Below, piece after piece: positions 49,948 through 57,416 of a stretch of DNA of 64,000 nt (position 1 is the stretch's first letter; the number at the start of each line of letters is the position of its first letter). The translations under genes and the position numbers were made by a program. Location of the stretch: the NCBI GenBank assembly GCA_038209365.1, contig JBBQXS010000010.1:1-64000 (forward strand), in the 5' to 3' direction. Source of the stretch: DASQHW01 sp038209365 (GTDB lineage: Bacteria; Actinomycetota; Acidimicrobiia; IMCC26256; PALSA-610). The notes beneath the pieces are model-generated. The model was given only the letters and a program-made list of their open reading frames with translations, did no database searches and was not told where the DNA came from.

Positions 49948-51075
49948 TCAGGGGCGGTGCGTGTACATCTTCAGGTCGGGGAACGCGCGTGTGATGCCGT
50001 CGCCGAGGCCGACCGGTTGCGCGTCGAGCAACACGCTGCGCAGCTCGGCCACGGTGAAGTGCTGCACGATCGGCCAGAACTCCTTCGGGTCCATGTCGCG
50101 CTTCTGGCAGCCGTTGAGCCCGAACCGCAGCAAGTTCTCGGCGACGAGGTGATTCTGGCTCGCGAATTCGATGAGCCCGCCGCCGCCGCGGATCACCGTG
50201 CAGACGTCGGTGAACGTGTTGTGCCCCGCGTTCCCGATCTCCACGCGGCGCTTCGGCGACGGGAAGCTCGCGTAGGTCTTCGCCAGTTGCCGTGGCGTGA
50301 GCGCGATGTCGTTGGACGCGCCGATGATCATCGTCGGTTTGGCGGCCGGCGTGATGCTCGGCCCGACCGGCGCCCACCCGACGGCAACTTTGACCCGTTC
50401 GTCACTCAACGCATCGAATGCCGTCCCGCCGCCGGCCGAGTGCCCGATCGCACCGGCCGAGCTCGCGTTCACGATGCCGCGCAGCAAGGAGCCCGCGCGG
50501 TCGTTCTCGTGCTGCACGAGGTCCAGGCTCTGCAGCATCAGGCGGCGGTCGCGCGCCTGGTCACCGACCTGCGTGCCGTTGATCTGCGCGACCAGGCCCC
50601 GCTCGAGGTAGTCGGCCGACACGACCACGAATCCCCACGACGCGATGCCCACGTCGAGCGCGGAGTTCACCAACCGGTATGCACTCAGCCCGTGGCTGAA
50701 CAACACGACCGGGAACGGGCCCTTCATGCTCGCGGGCGCGTCCTTGTAGGCATCCATCGTGACGACGGTGTTGTACTTCGGCGGCACCAGCCCTTTGAGA
50801 GCTTTCGGCAGCGGCGTCGCCTGGTCGTACGTCGCCTTCTTCTTTCCGGCGACGGCGGCATCGTCGGCCGGGTACCAGACCGCGACGTCACGGTCGGTCA
50901 TGTGCAACGTCGTATAGCCGACCTTGTAGGGCCCCGGCTTCGCGTACGCGGGGTCGTCGGTCGGCCCGCCGATCGTCGTGGACGTCGTCGTGGCCGCTTG
51001 CTTCGAACTGCTGCTGCACGCGGCCACGGTCAGCATCGCGACCACCGCGAGTGTGGCCGCGACGCGTCGCGTCAC
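49948..51075 (-). CDS. alpha/beta hydrolase lipoprotein (PAF-acetylhydrolase/chlorophyllase-like)
   Basis: 375 aa. Signal peptide with lipobox TVAAC and Ser/Thr linker. Core: VVLFSHGLSAYR, nucleophile elbow AIGHSAGGGTA, acid region GASNDIAL and His in GNAGHNTFTD. Extracytoplasmic esterase or lipase of unknown substrate. Overlaps the upstream 82-aa gene by GTGA and lies 41 bp upstream of the MauE-like gene. Confidence 0.85.
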   Translation of the reverse strand: MTRRVAATLAVVAMLTVAACSSSSKQAATTTSTTIGGPTDDPAYAKPGPYKVGYTTLHMTDRDVAVWYPADDAAVAGKKKATYDQATPLPKALKGLVPPKYNTVVTMDAYKDAPASMKGPFPVVLFSHGLSAYRLVNSALDVGIASWGFVVVSADYLERGLVAQINGTQVGDQARDRRLMLQSLDLVQHENDRAGSLLRGIVNASSAGAIGHSAGGGTAFDALSDERVKVAVGWAPVGPSITPAAKPTMIIGASNDIALTPRQLAKTYASFPSPKRRVEIGNAGHNTFTDVCTVIRGGGGLIEFASQNHLVAENLLRFGLNGCQKRDMDPKEFWPIVQHFTVAELRSVLLDAQPVGLGDGITRAFPDLKMYTHRP

Positions 51076-51320
51076 CTTTCGAGTTCCTTCATGAGGGTCT
51101 TTGCTCGCTGGACGAGCGCGGTGGTCCCGGGCGACGGGCGGAAGTCGGCGAGCTCCTCGGAGAGCGCGACGACGATCGCCGCCAGCTCTCGCACTTCCTC
51201 GAGCGGCTGGTGCAGGTTGATGTTCGAGAACGGGAATGCGATCGTGACGCGGCTCGACCCGTTGTGCACGACCGACGGCTTCTCGGCGAGCTCGGGCTTG
51301 GCGGGCAGGTCGTCAGACAT
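51072..51320 (-). CDS. hypothetical protein, 82 aa
   Basis: Short soluble protein (MSDDLPAKPELAEKPSVVHN, then helical LEEVRELAAIVVALSEELAD). No domain recognised. It ends in a GTGA overlap with the lipoprotein hydrolase and starts 6 bp after the amidohydrolase stop. Confidence 0.6.
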   Translation of the reverse strand: MSDDLPAKPELAEKPSVVHNGSSRVTIAFPFSNINLHQPLEEVRELAAIVVALSEELADFRPSPGTTALVQRAKTLMKELER

Positions 51321-51326
51321 TCGGGA

Positions 51327-52556
51327 TCACACCCGGTCGAGCTCGAGCATCTTGATCGCGTTGCCGCGCAGCACCTTGTACGACACGGTCTCGTCGAAGT
51401 CGGCGAGCATCTTCTCGGCGTACTCCTTGGAGCTCGGCCAGGTCGTGTCGGTGTGCGGGTAATCGGTCTCGAAGCAGATGTTGTCGGGGCCGACCTCGTC
51501 GAGGGAGTGCAAGCCGTGGTAGTCGGCGGTGAAGCACCCGAAGATCCGGCCCGGATATTGCCGCGACGGCGGCTCGGGAATGCGCTCCTTCATGTGCTGC
51601 CAGCTGTCGTGCTGGTCCCACACCTGGTCGGCCCGCTCGAGCACGTACGGGATCCAGCCGATCTGCGCTTCCGAGTAGGCGAGCTTCAGCTTCGGGAACG
51701 TCATCAGCTTCGTCGAGAACAACCAGTCGGCCATCGACGCCATCGCGTTGTTGAACGCGAGCGTGCCGCCCACACCGCCGGGCGCGTCCGGGGATGCCGA
51801 CGGATTCGTCGACGACGAGCCGATGTGCATGCACAACGTCACCCCGTTGTCGTTGCACACCTGGAACATCGGGTCCCATTCTCCGCTGTGGATCGTGGGG
51901 AGCTTCAGGTGGTGCGGCAGCTCGCTGAAGCAGATCGCGCGGCAACCCTTGTCGGCGATGCGCTGCACTTCCTTCGCAGCGAGCTCGACGTCCCAGAGCG
52001 GGATCAGGCAGAGCGGGATGTTCACGCCGCCCGACGGCTCACACCACTCTTCGATCATCCAGTTGTTGTACGCCTCGACGCACGCGAGGCCGAGCTCCTT
52101 GTCGTTGCCTTCGTAGAAGGTCTGCCCGCAGAAACGCGGAAAGGTGGGGAAGGGGAGCGAACCGTCGACCCAGTTGAGCTCGAAGTCCTTGACGCGCGCG
52201 TCGCGCTCGTAACAGCCGGGGCGCATCTCGTCGTAGGTCAGCGCCTCCATCACCATCTTCGTGCGGTCGAACTTCGTCAGGTCACCGTCGGGCGTCGCCT
52301 CGAGCGGGATCGCGACGAAGCGCTTGTGCACGTAGATCAGCCGGTCCTCGTAGTACCAGGCGTCGCCCCACAGCCCCTCGGGATCCTCGGTGTTCACGTA
52401 CTTCGCACCGGGCTTGTGGCTGAACGCGCCCCACCGCTTGCGCTCGACGCGCGGGCCCTTCTCCCGGTACTTCTCGGGGAGCCACGCCTGCCACACGTGC
52501 GCGGGCTCGACGACGTGGTCGTCCACGCTGATGATCTTGGGGAGTTCACCTGACAT
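51327..52556 (-). CDS. amidohydrolase 2 family (ACMSD-like) protein
   Basis: 409 aa: N-terminal metal motif ISVDDHVVEP (Asp-His instead of HxH, common in actinobacterial members), RIADKGCRAICFSELPHH, TLCMHIGSSS and the C-terminal FETDYPHTDTTWP with the metal Asp. By family a decarboxylase or hydrolase acting on ring-cleavage products. Last clear member of the 56723-51327 catabolic operon. Confidence 0.88.
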   Translation of the reverse strand: MSGELPKIISVDDHVVEPAHVWQAWLPEKYREKGPRVERKRWGAFSHKPGAKYVNTEDPEGLWGDAWYYEDRLIYVHKRFVAIPLEATPDGDLTKFDRTKMVMEALTYDEMRPGCYERDARVKDFELNWVDGSLPFPTFPRFCGQTFYEGNDKELGLACVEAYNNWMIEEWCEPSGGVNIPLCLIPLWDVELAAKEVQRIADKGCRAICFSELPHHLKLPTIHSGEWDPMFQVCNDNGVTLCMHIGSSSTNPSASPDAPGGVGGTLAFNNAMASMADWLFSTKLMTFPKLKLAYSEAQIGWIPYVLERADQVWDQHDSWQHMKERIPEPPSRQYPGRIFGCFTADYHGLHSLDEVGPDNICFETDYPHTDTTWPSSKEYAEKMLADFDETVSYKVLRGNAIKMLELDRV

Positions 52557-52578
52557 AGGCGTCAGCCTAGGCCGGGGT

Positions 52579-53067
52579 TCACCAGGGCTGCGATGCGCTC
52601 GTCGAGTGGAGGAGGTCCGCGTTGATGTCGGCCTCGCTCGAGACGTGTTTGGGCGGCGTCTCGAAGGTCGCGTACGGGCGCAGCTGCAACACGACCCTGC
52701 CCTCGACGCGCGCACCCTCCTCGACGAGCGGCCGGACCGACGGGTCGAGCTCTCGTCCGGCCATCACGCCCCCGATGCGCATCATCGCGTCGACCGTGTG
52801 GTCGAAGTCGTCGTCGACTGTCACGTCGCAATACACCTGGAGGTAGGTCGGCGGCCATTGCTCGTCGAGGACGCACAACGACACCTTGCCGAGGCGGGCG
52901 CACGCCTTCGCCTTGGCGCGATCGCCCATGGTCGAGACGAGGATCGTGCCGTCGGGCTCGGTCGTGTAGTACACGATCGACATCGCCGGGCCGTCCTTCT
53001 TGCGGCCGTAGCCCAGCACGGCGGTTCGGTGGGCGCGGACGAACTCGCGGCGTTCTTCGGTGTTCAT
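52579..53067 (-). CDS. pyridoxamine-5'-phosphate-oxidase-like flavin/F420 split-barrel protein
   Basis: 162 aa: RAHRTAVLGYGRKKDGPAMS, IVYYTTEPDGTILVSTMGDR, CVLDEQWPPTYLQVYCDVTV. This is the split beta-barrel fold of actinobacterial F420- or FMN-binding PNPOx relatives. It could reduce a catabolic intermediate or supply reduced flavin. Overlaps the monooxygenase by 4 nt. Confidence 0.82.
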   Translation of the reverse strand: MNTEERREFVRAHRTAVLGYGRKKDGPAMSIVYYTTEPDGTILVSTMGDRAKAKACARLGKVSLCVLDEQWPPTYLQVYCDVTVDDDFDHTVDAMMRIGGVMAGRELDPSVRPLVEEGARVEGRVVLQLRPYATFETPPKHVSSEADINADLLHSTSASQPW

Positions 53068-54533
53068 GCGACCTTCTCCATTTCAAGTCCGGTGCGTACG
53101 CGTGCGGTAATTGGGCCGAGCGTCGCTCCCGCGGCGAGCACATAGCGGTCGGGCCGGACGACGATGACGTCGGCGCCGAGCTCGTCGAGCATCTCGCCGA
53201 GCGCGGGGTACGTGACCGCGTCGACGAAGCACGCGCGCCTTGCCCAGAACGCCGCCTCCTCACCGGTGAGCAGCAGCCGGTCGCGCGCGACCACGGCGAA
53301 TCGTCGACCGACGAGGTCGTCGAGCCGGACGCCGTTGCAGGTCGGCTGCGATGCGAGGCGCCCGTCGCCCTGGACGAGTGGACCGGGATGCAGACCGGGC
53401 AGCGCGTTCGGCGCGTCGGCTTCTGATACTCGCTCGCGGTGCGCCGCGCTCATCACGCTGTCGCGCTCGGCCGCGACGGCGGGGTCGGTCGTGCAGATGA
53501 TGCGCCCGAACGCGACGGCGAGCTCGACAATCGTGCGGACGTGCGGTTCGCGCTCGAGCTGGTACGTGTCGAGCAGTGCGTCGGGCGCTCTGCCGCGCTG
53601 CACCGCGTCGAGCTTCCACGCGAGGTTGGCGGCGTCGCGCAGGCCCGAGCACATGCCCTGGCCGAGGAAGGGCGGCATCTGGTGCGCGGCGTCCCCGGCC
53701 AGCAGCACACGGCCTTGACGCCACGTGCGTGCGATCAACCCGTGGAACGTGTACACCGCGCTGCGCTCGATCTCGACTGCGTCGGGATCGACCCATGGGG
53801 TCATCAACCCGCGGACAACGTCCGGTGCCTGCATCGCGGCGGCGTCCTCACCGGGCAACAGCATGAACTCGAAACGGAACCGAGGCTCGGGCATCGGCAC
53901 CACCGTGTGCGGCCGCGCCGGGTCGCAGACCTGGAGCGCGCGGTCGGGCAGCTTGGGGGCGTCGCCGCGGATCAACACGTCGACGACGATCCACGGCTCT
54001 TCGAACTGCAGGTCGTCGCTGTCGATCGCGAGCTCCTTGCGCACGAACGAGCTGGCGCCGTCGCACCCGATCACCCAGGACGCATCGACGGACGAGCCGT
54101 CGGCGAGCGTGAGCCCAGCTCCGTTTATGCGCGTCTCGAGGGCGGTGGCCTCGGTACCCAGCTGGACGTGCACGCCGAGATCCTGCGCCGTCCTGCGTAA
54201 CGTCCGTTCGACCGCCGGCTGGTGGAAGAACAATGAAGCGGGCCAGCCCGACGGTGCCATGCCCGGCGATTGCATGCGGTGCAGGACCTCGTGATCCGCG
54301 CTGAGGAAGTCCATTCCGACGTTCTCGCGCATGCCTGCGAACAACTCGTCCGCGCACCCGACTTCCTGCCAGATGCGCATGACCTCGTCACTGACGTGCG
54401 CGGCCCGGGGGAGCGGGTACACGTCGAGGTCCTTGTCGATCACGACGACCGACAGACCACGCCGTGCGCACAATGCCGCGAGGGTCGCGCCGACGGGTCC
54501 GAAGCCGACGACCGCGACGTCGTAGTCGTTCAT
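53064..54533 (-). CDS. FAD-dependent aromatic monooxygenase (MhpA-like)
   Basis: 489-aa class A flavin hydroxylase. Seen: N-terminal FAD motif VAVVGFGPVGATLAALCA, RAAHVSDEVMRIWQ, WVIGCDGASSFVRKEL, and the second FAD motif RVLLAGDAAHQMPPFLGQGM. By family, hydroxylation of phenolic acids such as 3-(3-hydroxyphenyl)propionate. Coupled by overlap to the extradiol dioxygenase, which would cleave its catechol product. Confidence 0.9.
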   Translation of the reverse strand: MNDYDVAVVGFGPVGATLAALCARRGLSVVVIDKDLDVYPLPRAAHVSDEVMRIWQEVGCADELFAGMRENVGMDFLSADHEVLHRMQSPGMAPSGWPASLFFHQPAVERTLRRTAQDLGVHVQLGTEATALETRINGAGLTLADGSSVDASWVIGCDGASSFVRKELAIDSDDLQFEEPWIVVDVLIRGDAPKLPDRALQVCDPARPHTVVPMPEPRFRFEFMLLPGEDAAAMQAPDVVRGLMTPWVDPDAVEIERSAVYTFHGLIARTWRQGRVLLAGDAAHQMPPFLGQGMCSGLRDAANLAWKLDAVQRGRAPDALLDTYQLEREPHVRTIVELAVAFGRIICTTDPAVAAERDSVMSAAHRERVSEADAPNALPGLHPGPLVQGDGRLASQPTCNGVRLDDLVGRRFAVVARDRLLLTGEEAAFWARRACFVDAVTYPALGEMLDELGADVIVVRPDRYVLAAGATLGPITARVRTGLEMEKVA

Positions 54534-55420
54534 TGCGCGGCGTAGACGACCGGCTGGTGGCCCCACGCGCTGATGCGTTCGTAGCGGCGATCGTCGGTCC
54601 ACGGCTCGCTGATCGTGCGGCCGTCGGTGCCGACCTCGAGCTGGAATCCCGCCGGGGTGACGACGTAGAAGCTGAACATCTGGTCGTTCGGGTGCTTGCC
54701 GAGGCCGTTGGCGATCGGCATGCGGGCATTGAACGCGCGGTCGAACGCGGCGCCGACGTCGTCGACACTGTTGGCTTCGAGCATCAGGTGATGGAGCTTC
54801 GTCGGAAGATCGAACGGCACACCCGCCACCGCAAGCGAGTGGTGACGAGCGTTGCAGTGGTAGAAGTGCACTTCGAGCGTGAAACCGCCCATGTCCATCT
54901 CGAGCCAGTCGGACTGCGCCATGCCGAGGCCCTTGGTCGCGAACCGGTCGGCAGCGTCGAGATCCGAGACGCCAAACACGACGTGGCCGAAGCCCTCGTC
55001 GTCGGTGAGGAAGCCGGCCGGCACGAGCGGTGACGCGAACGGTGCGCCGGCCGCTTCGAGGCCGAGCGCGATCTCGATGCGCGTGCCCCACGGCGCGGTG
55101 CACCACGCGAGGTCGGCGACCGCCCGCTCGTCCTTCTCGTCGTCGGTGCCCTTGACAGTGTCGACACCGAGCGCGCCGAGCCGGCGCAGCGTCGCGTCGA
55201 ACGCGTCCTGATCGGTCGCTTCGAAGCCGACGTACGCGGCGTCGTTGCGCGGGCCTTCTTCGACCACGATGCGGTGCGCCTTCCGATCGGTCCGCCACGT
55301 GTGGTCCTCGACACCGGGGACGAGGCCGACGATGTCGGTGAGGAACGTTTCGAAGGCGGGCCGGTCGCTGACTTCGAGGCCGAGGTACCCGAGCTCGAGT
55401 TCGTGCGTCGTTGTCGTCAT
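54530..55420 (-). CDS. extradiol ring-cleavage dioxygenase (BphC/HsaC-like VOC)
   Basis: 296 aa, two VOC modules. Likely Fe(II) ligands at H146 (EGFGHVVFGV), H210 (LPTKLHHLML) and E262 (FQLEVG), the positions used in BphC-type 2,3-dihydroxybiphenyl dioxygenases; H193/H194 and the FYVVTP region complete the site. Cleaves catechols meta to the hydroxyls. ATGA overlap with MarR upstream and 4-nt overlap with the monooxygenase downstream. Confidence 0.9.
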   Translation of the reverse strand: MTTTTHELELGYLGLEVSDRPAFETFLTDIVGLVPGVEDHTWRTDRKAHRIVVEEGPRNDAAYVGFEATDQDAFDATLRRLGALGVDTVKGTDDEKDERAVADLAWCTAPWGTRIEIALGLEAAGAPFASPLVPAGFLTDDEGFGHVVFGVSDLDAADRFATKGLGMAQSDWLEMDMGGFTLEVHFYHCNARHHSLAVAGVPFDLPTKLHHLMLEANSVDDVGAAFDRAFNARMPIANGLGKHPNDQMFSFYVVTPAGFQLEVGTDGRTISEPWTDDRRYERISAWGHQPVVYAAQ

Positions 55421-55884
55421 GGTGACCCCCAGAGGGCTTTGGCGAGAAGTTCGTGCAGCGTGCGCAGCTCGGACGGTGTGAGGTTCGACCACTGTTGCTC
55501 GTGGTACGCGGCGGTCACCGGCGTGAAACGGTCGAACACTTCGCGCCCGGCCTTGGTCGCCGCGACGAGCACGACGCGCCGGTCCGTCGGTGACGGGCGC
55601 CGTTCGGCCAGACCGGCTTTGACCAACCGGTCGACGAGACGCGTGACGTCGGGCTGGCGTGTGATCAAGTCGTCGGCGAGCGCACCCGTGGTCACGCCAT
55701 CGGGCGCGTCGCTGAGGCACAACACCCACAGCGCGGCGTACTGCGCCATCGTGATGCCCTCGCGCTTGGCGCGCTCGGCGAGCGCATCGCGAAAGCGGTC
55801 GGCCGCGATGACCACATTCAGGTGCGCGAGGCGGCCGATACGTGCGGCGCGTGATTCCTTCGGCGGGGTGCTCGTCGCCGTCAT
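55417..55884 (-). CDS. MarR-family transcriptional regulator
   Basis: 155 aa winged-helix regulator: ITMAQYAALWVLCLSDAPDG, TTGALADDLITRQPDVTRLVDRLVKAG, wing SPTDRRVVLVAATKAG. Encoded inside the catabolic operon it presumably represses. A perfect inverted repeat TATCTG-N6-CAGATA at the operon promoter is a good operator candidate; release by a pathway intermediate is inferred. Confidence 0.9.
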   Translation of the reverse strand: MTATSTPPKESRAARIGRLAHLNVVIAADRFRDALAERAKREGITMAQYAALWVLCLSDAPDGVTTGALADDLITRQPDVTRLVDRLVKAGLAERRPSPTDRRVVLVAATKAGREVFDRFTPVTAAYHEQQWSNLTPSELRTLHELLAKALWGSP

Positions 55885-56723
55885 GTGCCGGCGCCGACCA
55901 GGCGGTTGCGCATGCGGCCCACGCCCTCGATCCAGGTGTCGAGGTGTTCGCCGGGTTGGAGGTAGCGGGAGGGCTGGCGGGTGACGCCCACGCCGCCCGG
56001 GGTGCCCGTGAAGATGACGTCGCCCGGCAGCAGCGGCACGATCGCCGAGAGCTGGGCGATCAGCTGTGGCACCGAGAACACCATGTCGTTCGTGCGGGCG
56101 TCCTGCATGGTCTCGCCGTCGACCGCGCAGCCGAGCGCGAGGTCGTCGGGATTGTCGAGCTCGTCGGGCGTGACGAGCCATGGTCCCATCGGCCCGAAGC
56201 CGGGGAAGGACTTGCCGAGCGAGAACTGGGCTCCGGCCGAGAGCTGCACGATGCGTTCCGACAGGTCCTGACCGACGGTGACGCCCGCGACGTGCGCCCA
56301 CGCGTCGGCTTCCGTGACGTGCTCGGCGCGTACGCCGATCACGACGACCAGCTCGACCTCCCAGTCGACGTGCGCGCTCGGCAGCGCGACGTCTGCGAAC
56401 GCGCCGGTGATGCACGTCGGGTACTTGGTGAACGTCGCCGGCATCGACGGCAGCGCCATGCCCGCTTCCTCGGCGTGGGCGCGGTAGTTCACGCCGATCG
56501 CGAACACCTGGCGAGGTTGCGGCGACGGCGCGCCGAGATGCTTCTCCTCGAATGGTTCCGCGTGGGAAGTGTCGAGCGTCGATGCGAACTCGCGGACCGC
56601 GGCCCAGTCGTCGTACACGGCGGCCAGGTCGGGGCCGAACCAACCGTCGGATGCGGACGCCAGGTCCACGGCCCCGCCGTCGACGACGAGGGCGGCCCGG
56701 CCGTGAAGGTTCGCGATGCGCAC
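55881..56723 (-). CDS. fumarylacetoacetate hydrolase family protein
   Basis: 280 aa: VFAIGVNYRAHAEEAG, FTKYPTCITG, the metal-binding Glu pair in VDWEVELVVVIG, GVTVGQDLSER and GDVIFTGTPGGVGV. FAH-family members in meta-cleavage pathways are hydratases, isomerases or hydrolases acting on the ring-fission product. First gene of the operon; its ATG lies where transcription should start, suggesting a leaderless mRNA. Confidence 0.9.
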   Translation of the reverse strand: MRIANLHGRAALVVDGGAVDLASASDGWFGPDLAAVYDDWAAVREFASTLDTSHAEPFEEKHLGAPSPQPRQVFAIGVNYRAHAEEAGMALPSMPATFTKYPTCITGAFADVALPSAHVDWEVELVVVIGVRAEHVTEADAWAHVAGVTVGQDLSERIVQLSAGAQFSLGKSFPGFGPMGPWLVTPDELDNPDDLALGCAVDGETMQDARTNDMVFSVPQLIAQLSAIVPLLPGDVIFTGTPGGVGVTRQPSRYLQPGEHLDTWIEGVGRMRNRLVGAGT

Positions 56724-56729
56724 TACCGG

Positions 56730-56764
56730 AATCTACGTCGTAACAATATCTGTGTCAACAGATA
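56730..56764 (-). promoter_or_regulatory. promoter and MarR-type operator of the catabolic operon
   Basis: Minus-strand TTGACA (56753-56758), 17-bp spacer, TAGATT (56730-56735): a near-ideal sigma-70-type promoter. The -10 ends about 7 nt before the ATG at 56723, so the transcript is predicted leaderless. A perfect inverted repeat TATCTG-N6-CAGATA (56747-56764) exactly frames the -35 hexamer, as expected for repression by the operon's MarR. Confidence 0.8.
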
Positions 56765-56766
56765 AA

Positions 56767-56896
56767 AGCGCGCCATCTGATTGGACGCTGGACACGCGTG
56801 TGGCGGGCCACGCGTCCAAACAGCCGCGACCCTGGCTCGGTGTTTGGACGCTGAGCACGCGTGTGGCGGGCTGCGCGTCCAATCAGATGGCGCGCT
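56767..56896. repeat. MITE-like palindromic element, copy 1
   Basis: 130-bp element with perfect 22-bp terminal inverted repeats (56767-56788 and 56875-56896, AGCGCGCCATCTGATTGGAC...). Inside are two direct copies of a ~40-nt hairpin unit (TTGGACGC ... CACGCGTGTGGCGGGC ... GCGTCCAA). No coding capacity. It begins 3 bp beyond the MarR operator. Confidence 0.9.
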
Positions 56897-57102
56897 GGGC
56901 ACCAACATGTTCGGACAGCTAGGGCAAGGGCACCACAACACACGCACCGACACCGGTACTCAGCGGTATCCAGGACGCATATGCAACCCGGACAAGGACC
57001 TCGAAGCGTTTCCGCGATTCGAGGCATTTTGAAAATTGTTCGTGGGTGGCGGCGCATGAACACGACTACGGTGTTGCGCACTCGGCGGCGCACGAAGCGA
57101 GC

Positions 57103-57402
57103 ATGCCTATGAAGTCGGCCCGGCCTGGCTATCTCCTCGCTTTCGCATTCCCAGCCATCGCCGCGCTCGGCCACGCGTTCCAGCAGCCGTGGAGCGTCGG
57201 CCGGCCCGCCCATCACCACCTCGATCCGTTCTGCAGCTACACGACCCTGAACGTGATCGAGGACAGCCCGCTGCCGCCGTACGGCTACGCCACCGCCCTC
57301 GTGCTCTCACTGGTCCCACCGCTGTGGTTCAAAGTAATGAACCCGCGAGTCGCCGACGTGTTCGCGCGCCGCGACCAGCTCCAAGCACAAGGGTTCATCT
57401 AA
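57103..57402 (+). pseudogene. remnant of an AlkB-type membrane fatty acid/alkane hydroxylase
   Basis: 99-aa frame. An N-terminal hydrophobic helix (GYLLAFAFPAIAALG) is joined directly to a C-terminal segment HHHLDPFCSYTTLNVIEDSP, LPPYGYATALVLSLVPPLWF, KVMNPRV, which matches the last His motif and tail of AlkB-type diiron hydroxylases (normally ~400 aa). Most of the catalytic domain, with the other His boxes, is absent. Either an internally deleted alkB or a reduced gene with a new role. It precedes the reductase fusion by 14 bp. Confidence 0.6.
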
Positions 57403-57416
57403 GGACCGCTCGCGCG

